Source: an uncultured Pseudomonadota bacterium (lineage in GTDB: Bacteria; Pseudomonadota; Alphaproteobacteria; RF32; CAG-239). Taken from it: a DNA stretch of 64,000 nt. The notes beneath the pieces were generated by a model. It did no database searches, had not been told where the DNA came from, and saw nothing but the letters and a program-made list of their open reading frames with translations. Made by a program: the position numbers and the translations under genes. Below, piece after piece: positions 1-7,044 of the stretch (within the stretch, counting starts at the first letter, position 1; every line of letters begins with the position of its first letter). The stretch spans positions 1-64,000 of the forward strand of contig CABUWG010000002.1 of the NCBI GenBank assembly GCA_902495305.1, in the 5' to 3' direction.

Positions 1-539
1 AGTCCGTGTCCTGCTCTTCTACATATAAAAAAGTCAGAGTATCTTCTACGGAATGCGGAACATCTTGTTATGAATGTCAGTATAACTCCGACTGCTCCGT
101 AACTTCTAAATCTTGTTCTTACGGGTGCGCTTCTTACAATTCTTGCGGCAAGTGCACAAGCTGCAAAACCTGCTCCCCATTAAGCGACCAGACCAATTGT
201 ACTTACGGAACTACAAGCTGTTCTAATGGTTGTGGCGGTACAAGAACCTGCTGTAAAGCCGCTCCACCTTGTACCTATTCTGTTGAAACACCATATTCGC
301 ACCCGACAGCTTGCCAAGACAATAGAAACGAAAATGCCCAATGGTATTATAAATTTCCGAATACGGTTGCCGCAACCTGTCCTCATAAATTCTACAAAAA
401 CGGAGAATATGTAAAAACTTACTACACCCGTGTAAACGGATATAGCACACCTGCCGAATGCGAAGCAAACAGAGCAGGAGATTCTTGCAGTGATGGTGTC
501 GCCGAAGCAGAAGGACAAGCTGCAGCTCTTTGCAAATAG
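1..539 (+). CDS. Cysteine-rich secreted protein, third family member, 5'-truncated by the window edge
   Basis: The reading frame is open from the first bases of the window to a TAG stop at 537-539, so the true start and any signal peptide lie upstream; a GTG at position 6 is probably internal. About 177 residues are visible. The first half is packed with cysteines, and a block ending in a GCGGTR-x-CC motif matches the hinge of the two larger Cys-rich proteins at 2341-3399 and 3555-4802. After the hinge the tail is unrelated to theirs and ends in an Ala-rich segment with a final CK. By analogy with those paralogues it is probably exported and disulfide-stabilised. It is encoded on the opposite strand from them and ends at a strong bidirectional terminator shared with ispA. 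Function unknown. Confidence 0.75.
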   Translation, partial: SVSCSSTYKKVRVSSTECGTSCYECQYNSDCSVTSKSCSYGCASYNSCGKCTSCKTCSPLSDQTNCTYGTTSCSNGCGGTRTCCKAAPPCTYSVETPYSHPTACQDNRNENAQWYYKFPNTVAATCPHKFYKNGEYVKTYYTRVNGYSTPAECEANRAGDSCSDGVAEAEGQAAALCK

Positions 540-553
540 CCCCGCTTAAAAGA

Positions 554-582
554 AAAAGTCCGGTTTTTAAAACCGGACTTTT
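554..582. terminator. Bidirectional intrinsic terminator between Cys-rich gene and ispA
   Basis: A 14-bp near-perfect inverted repeat (AAAAGTCCGGTTTT / AAAACCGGACTTTT) has A-runs on the left and T-runs on the right, so it can terminate the rightward Cys-rich gene and the leftward xseB-ispA unit. Confidence 0.85.
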
Positions 583-584
583 CT

Positions 585-1484
585 TTACTTATCCCTGTCA
601 ATAATGTACTGTGCCAAATCTTTAAGAACACCGGCTTTTTCGCCAAATACCGATAAGGCAGCCTTGGCGTCTTCCACCAGCTTCTCGGCAATAGCTCGCG
701 CCTCATCCACGCCGCACAAACTGACAAAAGTCAGCTTATCCTGAGCAGCATCTTTATTCAGCGTTTTGCCAACCAGCTCCTGATTGCCGGACACGTCAAG
801 AATATCATCGGCAATCTGAAAAGCCATACCGATATTTCTGGCATAAATCATCAGAGCATTATGTTCTTCGGTTGACGCCCCGCCCAAAACCGAACCGGCT
901 TCACAGGCAAAGCGCAAAAGCCTTCCCGTTTTCATGGCTTCAATATTCTTAATCAGGTCATACCTGTCATCAACCGGCGTTTCTCTTTCCGCATACAAAT
1001 CCAGCATCTGGCCGGCAACCATACCGGTAAAAGCGCCGGCGCCTTGTGCCAGCAGCTGAATCAGCTGACAACGGATTCGCGCATCATCGGAAGTCTTTTT
1101 ATGACTCAGAATTTCAAAAGCATAAGTCAGCAAACCATCTCCGGCCAGAATTGCCGTCGCCTCGTCAAATTGCTTATGGCAAGTCGGCTTGCCGCGGCGC
1201 AGATCGTCATTGTCCATTGCCGGTAAATCGTCATGAATCAAAGAATACGAATGCAGACACTCCAACGCTGCCCCAACCCGCAGATACTGCTCCGGACGAA
1301 CATCAAAAAGTTTGGCCGTCTCCGCCACCAAAAAGGGACGCAGCCTTTTTCCGCCATTCGTCACGGAATAGGCCATAGCCTCAACCACACGCTTTTCCGG
1401 TCCGTCCGGTAATGGAAAATATCCGGTAATATAAGCGTTAAATTCTTTTGCAAACGCATTTATAACTTGCTTGATATCAGACAT
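585..1484 (-). CDS. ispA: Farnesyl/geranyl diphosphate synthase (polyprenyl synthetase)
   Basis: Condenses IPP with DMAPP/GPP to make farnesyl diphosphate for undecaprenol, quinone and other isoprenoids; cytosolic. The 299-residue protein has the first Asp-rich motif HDDLPAMDNDD with the following RRGKPTCH, the MKTGRLL region, and the second Asp-rich motif QIADDILD, all hallmarks of trans-prenyltransferases. I chose ATG 1484 (MSDIKQ...) because it begins one base after the xseB stop; a longer frame opening inside xseB is unlikely. The xseB-ispA order is common in proteobacteria; dxs, often next, is absent here and a terminator follows instead. FPP versus GGPP product length cannot be settled by eye. 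Confidence 0.93.
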   Translation of the reverse strand: MSDIKQVINAFAKEFNAYITGYFPLPDGPEKRVVEAMAYSVTNGGKRLRPFLVAETAKLFDVRPEQYLRVGAALECLHSYSLIHDDLPAMDNDDLRRGKPTCHKQFDEATAILAGDGLLTYAFEILSHKKTSDDARIRCQLIQLLAQGAGAFTGMVAGQMLDLYAERETPVDDRYDLIKNIEAMKTGRLLRFACEAGSVLGGASTEEHNALMIYARNIGMAFQIADDILDVSGNQELVGKTLNKDAAQDKLTFVSLCGVDEARAIAEKLVEDAKAALSVFGEKAGVLKDLAQYIIDRDK

Positions 1485-1485
1485 C

Positions 1486-1731
1486 TCAGGCCTCCGCGGC
1501 ATCCAGCGGCGCGGTTTTCATCTCGCCGTCCGAACCGATCTCAATCTTTTCAATCTTAAGCTGGGCAGCCTTCAGCTTGCTCTCGCAAAGCTGCTTGAGC
1601 GCAACCGCTTTTTCATAAGCCGCAATCGCGTCATCAAGCTTAATCCGCCCGCTCTCCAGTTCTCTTACAATCGTTTCCAGCTGAGCCAGAGCATCTTCAA
1701 AACTCAAATTGTTCAATTCATCATTGTTCAT
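1486..1731 (-). CDS. xseB: Exodeoxyribonuclease VII small subunit
   Basis: Small helical subunit that associates in several copies with XseA to degrade single-stranded DNA in the cytosol. The 81-residue product carries the family signature: LSFEDALAQLE near the N-terminus, then a second helix with ELESGRIKLDDAIAAYEKAVAL, and a charged C-terminal tail. Start chosen at MNNDELNN (1731) because the alternative ATG five codons upstream adds only a basic MRRRL leader. It lies immediately upstream of ispA with one base between stop and start, so the two are translationally linked. Confidence 0.9.
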   Translation of the reverse strand: MNNDELNNLSFEDALAQLETIVRELESGRIKLDDAIAAYEKAVALKQLCESKLKAAQLKIEKIEIGSDGEMKTAPLDAAEA

Positions 1732-1912
1732 TAACCTTCTCCTCAAAATTTAGAACATCTTATTACATTCTATCCATAATATCAAGACAAGGGATATAGG
1801 TTACCCCATACTTTCGGGCCAAGGCGATAAGCTATATAACAATTGGCTTTATTAGACCTGTTTTAGCACTCCGAAAAATGATATGTTAGTAATGTATTAT
1901 AGGAGAAAAAAC

Positions 1913-2221
1913 ATGGATAATCTGGCAATTAGTTTCGGCTCAAAATTATTAAAAGCCTTAGGCAATGCCAAGCGGTTAGAAATATTATACCACCTGCAGC
2001 ACAAAGAACTGAAAGTCGGAGAGTTAGAAAATATGGTGGGCTTGTCGCAATCAGCGCTTTCACAACACTTGGCAGTATTAAGAGCTGAAAATATAGTAAA
2101 AACACGTCGGGAGGCACAAACAATTTTTTATTCGATTAAAAGTGAAAAAGTCACAAAAATCTTAAACTTGCTTGATAATATGTATAACAAACCTTATAAA
2201 ACGGCAAAAGTCGAAAAATAA
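1913..2221 (+). CDS. ArsR/SmtB-family winged-helix transcriptional regulator
   Basis: A 102-residue single-domain winged-helix protein. It shows the ArsR-family order: a helix with KALGNAKRLEILYHL, then ELKVGELENMVGLSQSALSQHLAVLR as the DNA-recognition helix-turn-helix, and a wing of TRREAQTIFYSI. The cysteines of classical metal sensors (the ELCVCDL box) are missing, as are other cysteines, so it is unlikely to be an ArsR-type metalloid sensor; the closest flavour is the BigR/HlyU/NolR group. ATG 1913 is preceded by AGGAG at 1901-1905, which beats an upstream ATG at 1883 that lacks a ribosome binding site. Its target is unknown; it faces the Cys-rich gene convergently and stands alone with its own terminator. 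Confidence 0.85.
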   Translation: MDNLAISFGSKLLKALGNAKRLEILYHLQHKELKVGELENMVGLSQSALSQHLAVLRAENIVKTRREAQTIFYSIKSEKVTKILNLLDNMYNKPYKTAKVEK

Positions 2222-2255
2222 AACGCTGCAAACCTCCCCGAACAACCCAAATCAC

Positions 2256-2294
2256 AACAGCACCGATATAAAACCGGTGCTGTTTTTCTTTTTA
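2256..2294 (+). terminator. Intrinsic terminator of the ArsR-type regulator
   Basis: Stem AACAGCACCG / CGGTGCTGTT followed by a T-rich run on the plus strand, 35 bases after the regulator's stop codon. Confidence 0.8.
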
Positions 2295-2340
2295 TAACAG
2301 GCCTGAATAAAAATCAAAACCGTTGGGAAACATAGCTTTG

Positions 2341-3399
2341 TTATCTATCATAACAAATCCACACTGCAAAATTATAATATTTTCCCCCACCGTGACAAGT
2401 AAGCAATTCAACTCGGCCACCTAAAGTATTTCTACAGTAATTGTATCTGTCACTGCAAGTATAATTAAGTGTTGACATACAATTAGAATAACAAGTTCCG
2501 CCTCCATACCATTCTTTACACTGGGCATCATCAGGATGAGATGTCCCGCTGAAACCACATGCAGATTCTCCACAACATGTTCCTCTGGCAATTTCAACCG
2601 GAGCTGGAGGGGTACAGGAACCACAGCATTTTCTAGTACCGCCGCAACCGTCTGAACAGGAATAGCAATTGCATCCGCTTTCATCACTATAAGGAGTACA
2701 ACAAGATTGATAAGGATAGTAACAGGTCTTTGTATTACATCCGTTACGGGTTGAGCCGCCACAACCACCGGGATTTGACGTTGATGTACCGGATGGACAG
2801 TTCATGTTACAGGTGTAATAACAAGCATACTCGCAGCCGTCTGTTCCGTTTGTGCCGTAAGACGACGGCGTCAGAGAAGTATAAGACGGACAACCTGATG
2901 GTTTACAGCAAGTTCCGTAAGAAGAATCATAAGAACAGCGTCCGGAGTTCTTTTTAAGCTTCTGGCCGGATGGACAAGTCTTGGTAAAGCCAGTGTCTTT
3001 ACAAGCGCGATCATTGTCGGTTTTACAGCCTTTATAAAGAGAACCGTAACTTGGACAGGGCTGGTCGACATATTTCGGAATGGAACAGGTTGTGGTGTTA
3101 TATCCGTTTTGTTCACACCAGGTCTTTGCATCGCATTTGAGGTAGTGGTCGTCACGTTTGCACGTTCCGACTTTGGCATAATATTGCGGACATTCACCGG
3201 AAACATAATAGGTATAACCTTTCTTCTCACACCACTCCGTATCAATGTTGGGATTAGGCGGGGGGCCGCCGGCTAATTCCTCATCGGAACAATCCGGCAG
3301 AAAACACACGCCGGCAAAAGCGGAGGTCGGGAGGAAAACCAACAATGCAGCAGAACATACTGCCATTTTAAGTTTCATGTGTAGCATATTATGTTTCAT
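2341..3399 (-). CDS. Secreted cysteine-rich protein A (constant core, unique tail)
   Basis: A 352-residue protein with a Sec signal peptide (hydrophobic core AALLVFLPTSAFA, cleavage expected after AFA). The mature part begins GVCFLPDC and has dozens of cysteines, often as C-x1-4-C pairs. Residues up to about 262 form a core almost identical to the neighbour at 3555-4802; after the CCGSC hinge the tail (about 90 residues) is unrelated. Start 3399 (MKHNML) was chosen because GGGAGG sits six bases upstream; the longer frame reaches back through the promoter. A canonical promoter lies at 3434-3462. Probably an extracellular or outer-surface protein folded through disulfides; the DsbA-like protein at 25432-26217 could serve it. 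No family name recognised. Confidence 0.8.
   Translation of the reverse strand: MKHNMLHMKLKMAVCSAALLVFLPTSAFAGVCFLPDCSDEELAGGPPPNPNIDTEWCEKKGYTYYVSGECPQYYAKVGTCKRDDHYLKCDAKTWCEQNGYNTTTCSIPKYVDQPCPSYGSLYKGCKTDNDRACKDTGFTKTCPSGQKLKKNSGRCSYDSSYGTCCKPSGCPSYTSLTPSSYGTNGTDGCEYACYYTCNMNCPSGTSTSNPGGCGGSTRNGCNTKTCYYPYQSCCTPYSDESGCNCYSCSDGCGGTRKCCGSCTPPAPVEIARGTCCGESACGFSGTSHPDDAQCKEWYGGGTCYSNCMSTLNYTCSDRYNYCRNTLGGRVELLTCHGGGKYYNFAVWICYDR
2614..3231. repeat. Long direct repeat, copy 1 (Cys-rich core)
   Basis: A 618-bp block inside gene A that aligns without net gaps to 3990-4607 in gene B. Long stretches are identical at DNA level (for example 2891-2952 against 4268-4329), so it is a recent duplication or is kept alike by gene conversion. 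Confidence 0.85.
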
Positions 3400-3433
3400 G
3401 GTCATCCTCCCTAAAAGTTCCGATACTAAAACC

Positions 3434-3462
3434 ACTATATCACAAAGAAACACCCGTGTCAA
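3434..3462 (-). promoter_or_regulatory. Sigma70 promoter of Cys-rich gene A
   Basis: On the minus strand: -35 TTGACA (3457-3462), 17-bp spacer, -10 TATAGT (3434-3439). The distance to the start codon at 3399 is about 35 bases. Confidence 0.85.
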
Positions 3463-3486
3463 TACATATTGAAAAGCAGAATGGGG

Positions 3487-3498
3487 ATTTTGGCTAAT
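3487..3498 (-). promoter_or_regulatory. Shared 12-bp upstream element, copy A
   Basis: ATTAGCCAAAAT on the minus strand, ending 24 bases upstream of the -35 hexamer. The same 12-mer lies at exactly the same distance from the -35 of gene B although the intervening 24 bases have diverged, which suggests a binding site for an activator or repressor. Confidence 0.6.
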
Positions 3499-3506
3499 CC
3501 ACACAC

Positions 3507-3535
3507 AAAAAAGAGGGAGCAAAAACTCCCCCTTT
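3507..3535 (-). terminator. Intrinsic terminator of Cys-rich gene B
   Basis: On the minus strand a GGGAG / CTCCC stem with a TTTTTG loop region is followed by TTTTTT, 20 bases after the gene B stop codon. It isolates gene B from the promoter of gene A, so the two genes are transcribed separately. Confidence 0.75.
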
Positions 3536-3554
3536 CAATCCGGATAAGACAAAA

Positions 3555-4802
3555 CTAAGTACAAGAATAAGCCGAATTAAAATCAGTATACGTCATACTT
3601 CGTGGACATCTTCCCGACTGTTCAGGATCATTCTTAGCCATATCGCACCAATCTTGTCTGGACCAGCAACCGATTGAAACATGAGTTCTCGTTTCACCAT
3701 CATAATTATCCGTATAAGTACATTTTAAGAAACACATACCATGATCCCAAACTGTTTCAATAGACTGTCTGGTAAAATATCCGCAAGGATAATCATGCGA
3801 GAAAGAAGACATCGTTGACGGACAACGCCCGCTTGAGTTCGGATCTGCCTTCGCCATCTCACAAAAGTCTTGACGGTGCCAACAACCGCGTGAAATATGA
3901 TATCTGCCACCTTGATAGTTACATTTCAGGAAGCAAGCACCATGATCCCAAACCGTCTCAATACTCGTTCTGGAGTAAGAAGGCGGCGGACAGGAACCAC
4001 AACATTGTCTCGTACCGCCACAACCGTCTGAACAAGAATAACAGTTACACCCGCTTTGATTAGATAACGGAGAACAGCAGGCTTTGTATGGATAATAGCA
4101 AGTCTTTGTACCACATCCATTCTTGGTTGAACCGCCACAACCGCCGGGATTTGACGTTGATGTACCGGACGGGCAGTTCATGTTACAGGTGTAATAACAG
4201 CTATACTCACAGCCGTCCGTGCCGTTTGTGCCATAAGACGAGGAAGTCAAAGACGTATAAGCCGGACAACCTGATGGTTTACAGCAAGTTCCGTAAGAAG
4301 AATCATAAGAACAGCGTCCGGAGTTCTTTTTGAGCTTTTGGCCAGATGGACAAGTCTTGGTAAAGCCAGTGTCTTTACAAGCACGGTCATTGTCGGTTTT
4401 ACAGCCTTTATAAAGAGAACCGTAACTTGGGCAAGGTTGGTCTACATACTGCGGAATGGAACAAGTTGTCGTCTTATACCCATTTTGTTCGCACCATGTT
4501 TTTGCATCGCATTTGAGATAATGGTCGTCACGATTACATTTTCCGACCTCGGCATAATATTGCGGACACTTCCCTGAAGCATAATAGGTATATCCTTTAC
4601 TCTCACAAAATTTTGTATCTTCGTTAAGATCCATATTACCGCCGCCACCGGCCAAATCTTCATCCTGACAGTCAGGAAGAAAACAAACACCGGCTTGAGC
4701 AGAAGGAGGTGGGAGAAAAACCGCTAGTGCGGCGGCAATAGAAAACATTGACACCGCTGACTTAAGTTTCATGTGTAGCATACAAATATTAATGTTTTTC
4801 AT
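3555..4802 (-). CDS. Secreted cysteine-rich protein B (constant core, duplicated tail domain)
   Basis: A 415-residue paralogue of the preceding gene. It has a signal peptide ending near PPPSAQAG, the same GVCFLPDC mature N-terminus, and the same Cys-rich core up to CCGSC. Its tail is different: two tandem copies of a roughly 60-residue unit, each with SIETVWDHG-x-CFLKC, an RGCW/IGCW turn, RQD-x-C, and SGRCP. The start at 4802 has GGGAG seven bases upstream. An own promoter (4839-4867) and terminator (3507-3535) flank it. Likely exported and disulfide-bonded. The tail repeat could be a small binding module, but I do not recognise it. Confidence 0.8.
   Translation of the reverse strand: MKNINICMLHMKLKSAVSMFSIAAALAVFLPPPSAQAGVCFLPDCQDEDLAGGGGNMDLNEDTKFCESKGYTYYASGKCPQYYAEVGKCNRDDHYLKCDAKTWCEQNGYKTTTCSIPQYVDQPCPSYGSLYKGCKTDNDRACKDTGFTKTCPSGQKLKKNSGRCSYDSSYGTCCKPSGCPAYTSLTSSSYGTNGTDGCEYSCYYTCNMNCPSGTSTSNPGGCGGSTKNGCGTKTCYYPYKACCSPLSNQSGCNCYSCSDGCGGTRQCCGSCPPPSYSRTSIETVWDHGACFLKCNYQGGRYHISRGCWHRQDFCEMAKADPNSSGRCPSTMSSFSHDYPCGYFTRQSIETVWDHGMCFLKCTYTDNYDGETRTHVSIGCWSRQDWCDMAKNDPEQSGRCPRSMTYTDFNSAYSCT
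3990..4607. repeat. Long direct repeat, copy 2 (Cys-rich core)
   Basis: Partner of 2614-3231; the same 618-bp length from the CCGSC codons to the first core cysteine. Similarity stops abruptly at the CCGSC hinge. Confidence 0.85.
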
Positions 4803-4838
4803 CGGCTTTCTCCCATAATAGTACTTATACTAACTTGC

Positions 4839-4867
4839 ATCTTATCACAAAAAGACGCACTTGTCAA
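4839..4867 (-). promoter_or_regulatory. Sigma70 promoter of Cys-rich gene B
   Basis: On the minus strand: -35 TTGACA (4862-4867), 17-bp spacer, -10 TAAGAT (4839-4844). Confidence 0.85.
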
Positions 4868-4891
4868 TACAGTCTGGGAGACTATAGGCCA

Positions 4892-4903
4892 ATTTTGGCT
4901 AAT
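4892..4903 (-). promoter_or_regulatory. Shared 12-bp upstream element, copy B
   Basis: ATTAGCCAAAAT on the minus strand, again ending 24 bases upstream of the -35 hexamer, as in gene A. Confidence 0.6.
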
Positions 4904-4981
4904 ACCTTAAAAAACAAGCATATTTTGCACTTTAAAAGAGTATATGTTTTTTCTAATATACCTATAATCTGTCAAAAAAAA

Positions 4982-5143
4982 TTACCAGGGGACACCGTCA
5001 ATACAACGGTCGGGATGCTCTTGGCAGAACCCTTCCTGCCGCTCGCCGCCATTATATAATCTCTGACGATCTTCCGGAAAATCTCCGACATTCAGCGTAC
5101 AGGCATTAAGTGCCAAAACCAGAATAAATATAAACTTTTTCAT
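4982..5143 (-). CDS. Small lipoprotein
   Basis: A 53-residue product with a lipoprotein signal peptide: MKKFIFILVLA followed by the lipobox LNAC, so the mature protein would start at cysteine 15 and be lipid-anchored. The mature part is about 38 residues with two more cysteines (EGFCQEHPDRCIDG) that could form a disulfide. Start 5143 was chosen because AGGGG precedes it and the signal peptide begins there; an ATG-like start further up adds non-signal sequence. It follows the small membrane protein gene by 8 bases, so the two are probably co-transcribed. The mature sequence matches no family I recognise. Confidence 0.7.
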   Translation of the reverse strand: MKKFIFILVLALNACTLNVGDFPEDRQRLYNGGERQEGFCQEHPDRCIDGVPW

Positions 5144-5151
5144 TTCATCCC

Positions 5152-5520
5152 CTAAAATACAATTACCACAGCCCAAACAACCAAAACAACCGTCATCAAA
5201 CGGGCAATTCCGCTCAACCAGCGGCTGCGTTCATAAGCGGCAGACGCTCTCCAAATACCGATAACGGCATTTAATAGATAAAAAATCCAGACCAAAACCA
5301 TGGTAATATAACATAAAGTCCATAATATGGCCATTGTATCCGGCGCCAGCAGGCTGAAGTTCTGCGTATAATAAGCCAGCAAATCAGATGTCTTGGTCTG
5401 CCGGAGCAGCAGCTTTTCAAAGATTTTAACAACAAACGTCAACAACGCACCATACAAAACCCCGAATTTCCATAATGTCTCGCTGAGAGAAAGCTCTCCG
5501 GCACGCATTTTTTTAAACAT
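5152..5520 (-). CDS. Small integral membrane protein, unknown function
   Basis: A 122-residue protein with three likely transmembrane segments: around residues 18-37 (GVLYGALLTFVVKIF), 62-88 (TMAILWTLCYITMVLVWIFYLL) and 105-122 (ARLMTVVLVVWAVVIVF). Between the second and third lies a conserved-looking IGIWRASAAYERSRW loop. The N-terminus GELSLSETLWKFGVLYG resembles a widespread uncharacterised proteobacterial membrane family. It is preceded by GAAGGA and followed 8 bases later by the small lipoprotein gene, so they may act together in the envelope. No enzymatic motif is visible. Confidence 0.65.
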   Translation of the reverse strand: MFKKMRAGELSLSETLWKFGVLYGALLTFVVKIFEKLLLRQTKTSDLLAYYTQNFSLLAPDTMAILWTLCYITMVLVWIFYLLNAVIGIWRASAAYERSRWLSGIARLMTVVLVVWAVVIVF

Positions 5521-5623
5521 TTTTTTTTGTCCTTCTTCAGTTTAAGATACATTTATTGTTATCAAGCTGATGATTATTGGCAAGCCTTTTATAAAACTTA
5601 TGCGCAAATGACAAATTACGGAT

Positions 5624-5647
5624 GAAAAAAACGGGAGATAACCTCCC
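5624..5647 (-). terminator. Intrinsic terminator of the sdaA operon
   Basis: On the minus strand GGGAG / CTCCC stem followed by a run of seven T, just past the sdaA stop codon. Confidence 0.75.
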
Positions 5648-5653
5648 ATCCTT

Positions 5654-7036
5654 TTAACAATTGGCATGATTAACGGCCAATCCGCCGAGCGACGTTTCTT
5701 TATACTTATGATTCATATCGCGTCCGGTATCAAACATCGTCTTGATGACACTGTCCAGAGAAACAATATGATGCCCGTCACCTTTCATGGCAATCCGCGC
5801 CGAGTTAACAGCCTTTACCGCCCCCATGGCATTGCGTTCAATGCAGGGAACCTGTACCAATCCGCCAATCGGATCACATGTCAGTCCCAGATTATGCTCC
5901 ATGGCAATTTCTGCCGCATTCTCAATCTGTTTGCTGGTGCCGCCCATTGCCGCCGCCAAACCGGCCGCCGCCATTGAGCAGGCAACGCCGACCTCTCCCT
6001 GACAACCGACTTCCGCACCGGAAATTGATGCATTGGTGCGATACAGGCTGCAAATTGCCGACGCGGTTAACAAGAATTTTATTGTACCGTCTTCCACACT
6101 GTTTTCCGATTTCTTGCTGGCGATTCGCTCGAAATAGCGCATAACGGCCGGAATAATCCCTGCCGACCCCATCGTCGGCGCCGTCACGATTTGTCCGCCG
6201 GAAGCATTCTCCTCCGCCACGGCAAACCCCCACAAATTAATCCAATCGACAATCATCAGCGGATCATAATCATTATTCAAAAACTTCTCTTCCAGCCGTC
6301 TGGCAATTTCCGGCGCTTTTCGCGGCAGATTAAGACCGCCGGGCAAAACGCCGCCGGTTCGCATCCCACGGTCCAGAGAAGCCTGCATAATCCGGTCAAT
6401 TTTCTTTATCTGAGCCAACACCTCATCTTTGCTGCGCAGGGCGATTTCATTGGCCATCACCAGTTCGGCAATACTCAGGCCGTTTTTCTCGCATAATGCA
6501 ATCAGCTCCTCACAACTGCTGAAGTCATAAGGAACAACATACGGTTCCCGCTCCGTCCGGCGTTTTATCTCGTCTTTTCGGGCAACCGTACCGCCGCCGA
6601 CGGAAAAATACGTTTCTTCAAGCAGCAGACGCCCGTCCTTGTCATAAGCCTTAAAAGTCATGCCATTGGAATGTTCCGGCAAAAACGTTTCTTTTTCAAA
6701 AATAACGTCATGTTCCAAATCAAAAGCAATGGCTTTTTCCTGTGCCAAATGCAAAATCTTGTCACGTTGAACAGCCACGACATAAGGCTTTTCCGGATCA
6801 ATCGCCTCTGCTTCCAACGCCATCAGCCCGTATACAATCGCCTTTACCGTGCCGTGTCCCTCACCGGTCAGGGCTAACGAACCGTAAAGAATGGTCTCCA
6901 CTCGTTCAACCTTGCCAAAAACCTCATTAGCCTTCAGATTCTCAACATATCTTTTGGCCGCGCGCATCGGGCCGACCGTATGCGAACTCGACGGTCCGAC
7001 GCCGATCGAGAAAATTTCAAAAAAACTGTAGTACAT
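5654..7036 (-). CDS. sdaA: L-serine ammonia-lyase (iron-sulfur L-serine dehydratase)
   Basis: Deaminates L-serine to pyruvate and ammonia with a [4Fe-4S] cluster; cytosolic. The 460-residue single-chain protein has the beta-domain signature [18 protein letters not shown] at residues 10-27, the [21 protein letters not shown] block, and the three cluster cysteines in GCQGEVG, TCDPIGG and VPCIERN, with the expected 11-residue spacing between the last two. Length matches the E. coli type (about 455). The start at 7036 is preceded by GAGG. It follows the M49-like peptidase by 8 bases and is the last gene of a leftward unit, consistent with peptide and amino acid catabolism. Confidence 0.95.
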   Translation of the reverse strand: MYYSFFEIFSIGVGPSSSHTVGPMRAAKRYVENLKANEVFGKVERVETILYGSLALTGEGHGTVKAIVYGLMALEAEAIDPEKPYVVAVQRDKILHLAQEKAIAFDLEHDVIFEKETFLPEHSNGMTFKAYDKDGRLLLEETYFSVGGGTVARKDEIKRRTEREPYVVPYDFSSCEELIALCEKNGLSIAELVMANEIALRSKDEVLAQIKKIDRIMQASLDRGMRTGGVLPGGLNLPRKAPEIARRLEEKFLNNDYDPLMIVDWINLWGFAVAEENASGGQIVTAPTMGSAGIIPAVMRYFERIASKKSENSVEDGTIKFLLTASAICSLYRTNASISGAEVGCQGEVGVACSMAAAGLAAAMGGTSKQIENAAEIAMEHNLGLTCDPIGGLVQVPCIERNAMGAVKAVNSARIAMKGDGHHIVSLDSVIKTMFDTGRDMNHKYKETSLGGLAVNHANC

Positions 7037-7044
7037 TCAGTCCT

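Noticed and set aside
180..518. Long open frames on the minus strand inside the Cys-rich genes and on both strands elsewhere
   Set aside because: They are shadows of the real genes: no ribosome binding site, no family resemblance, and unfavourable composition.
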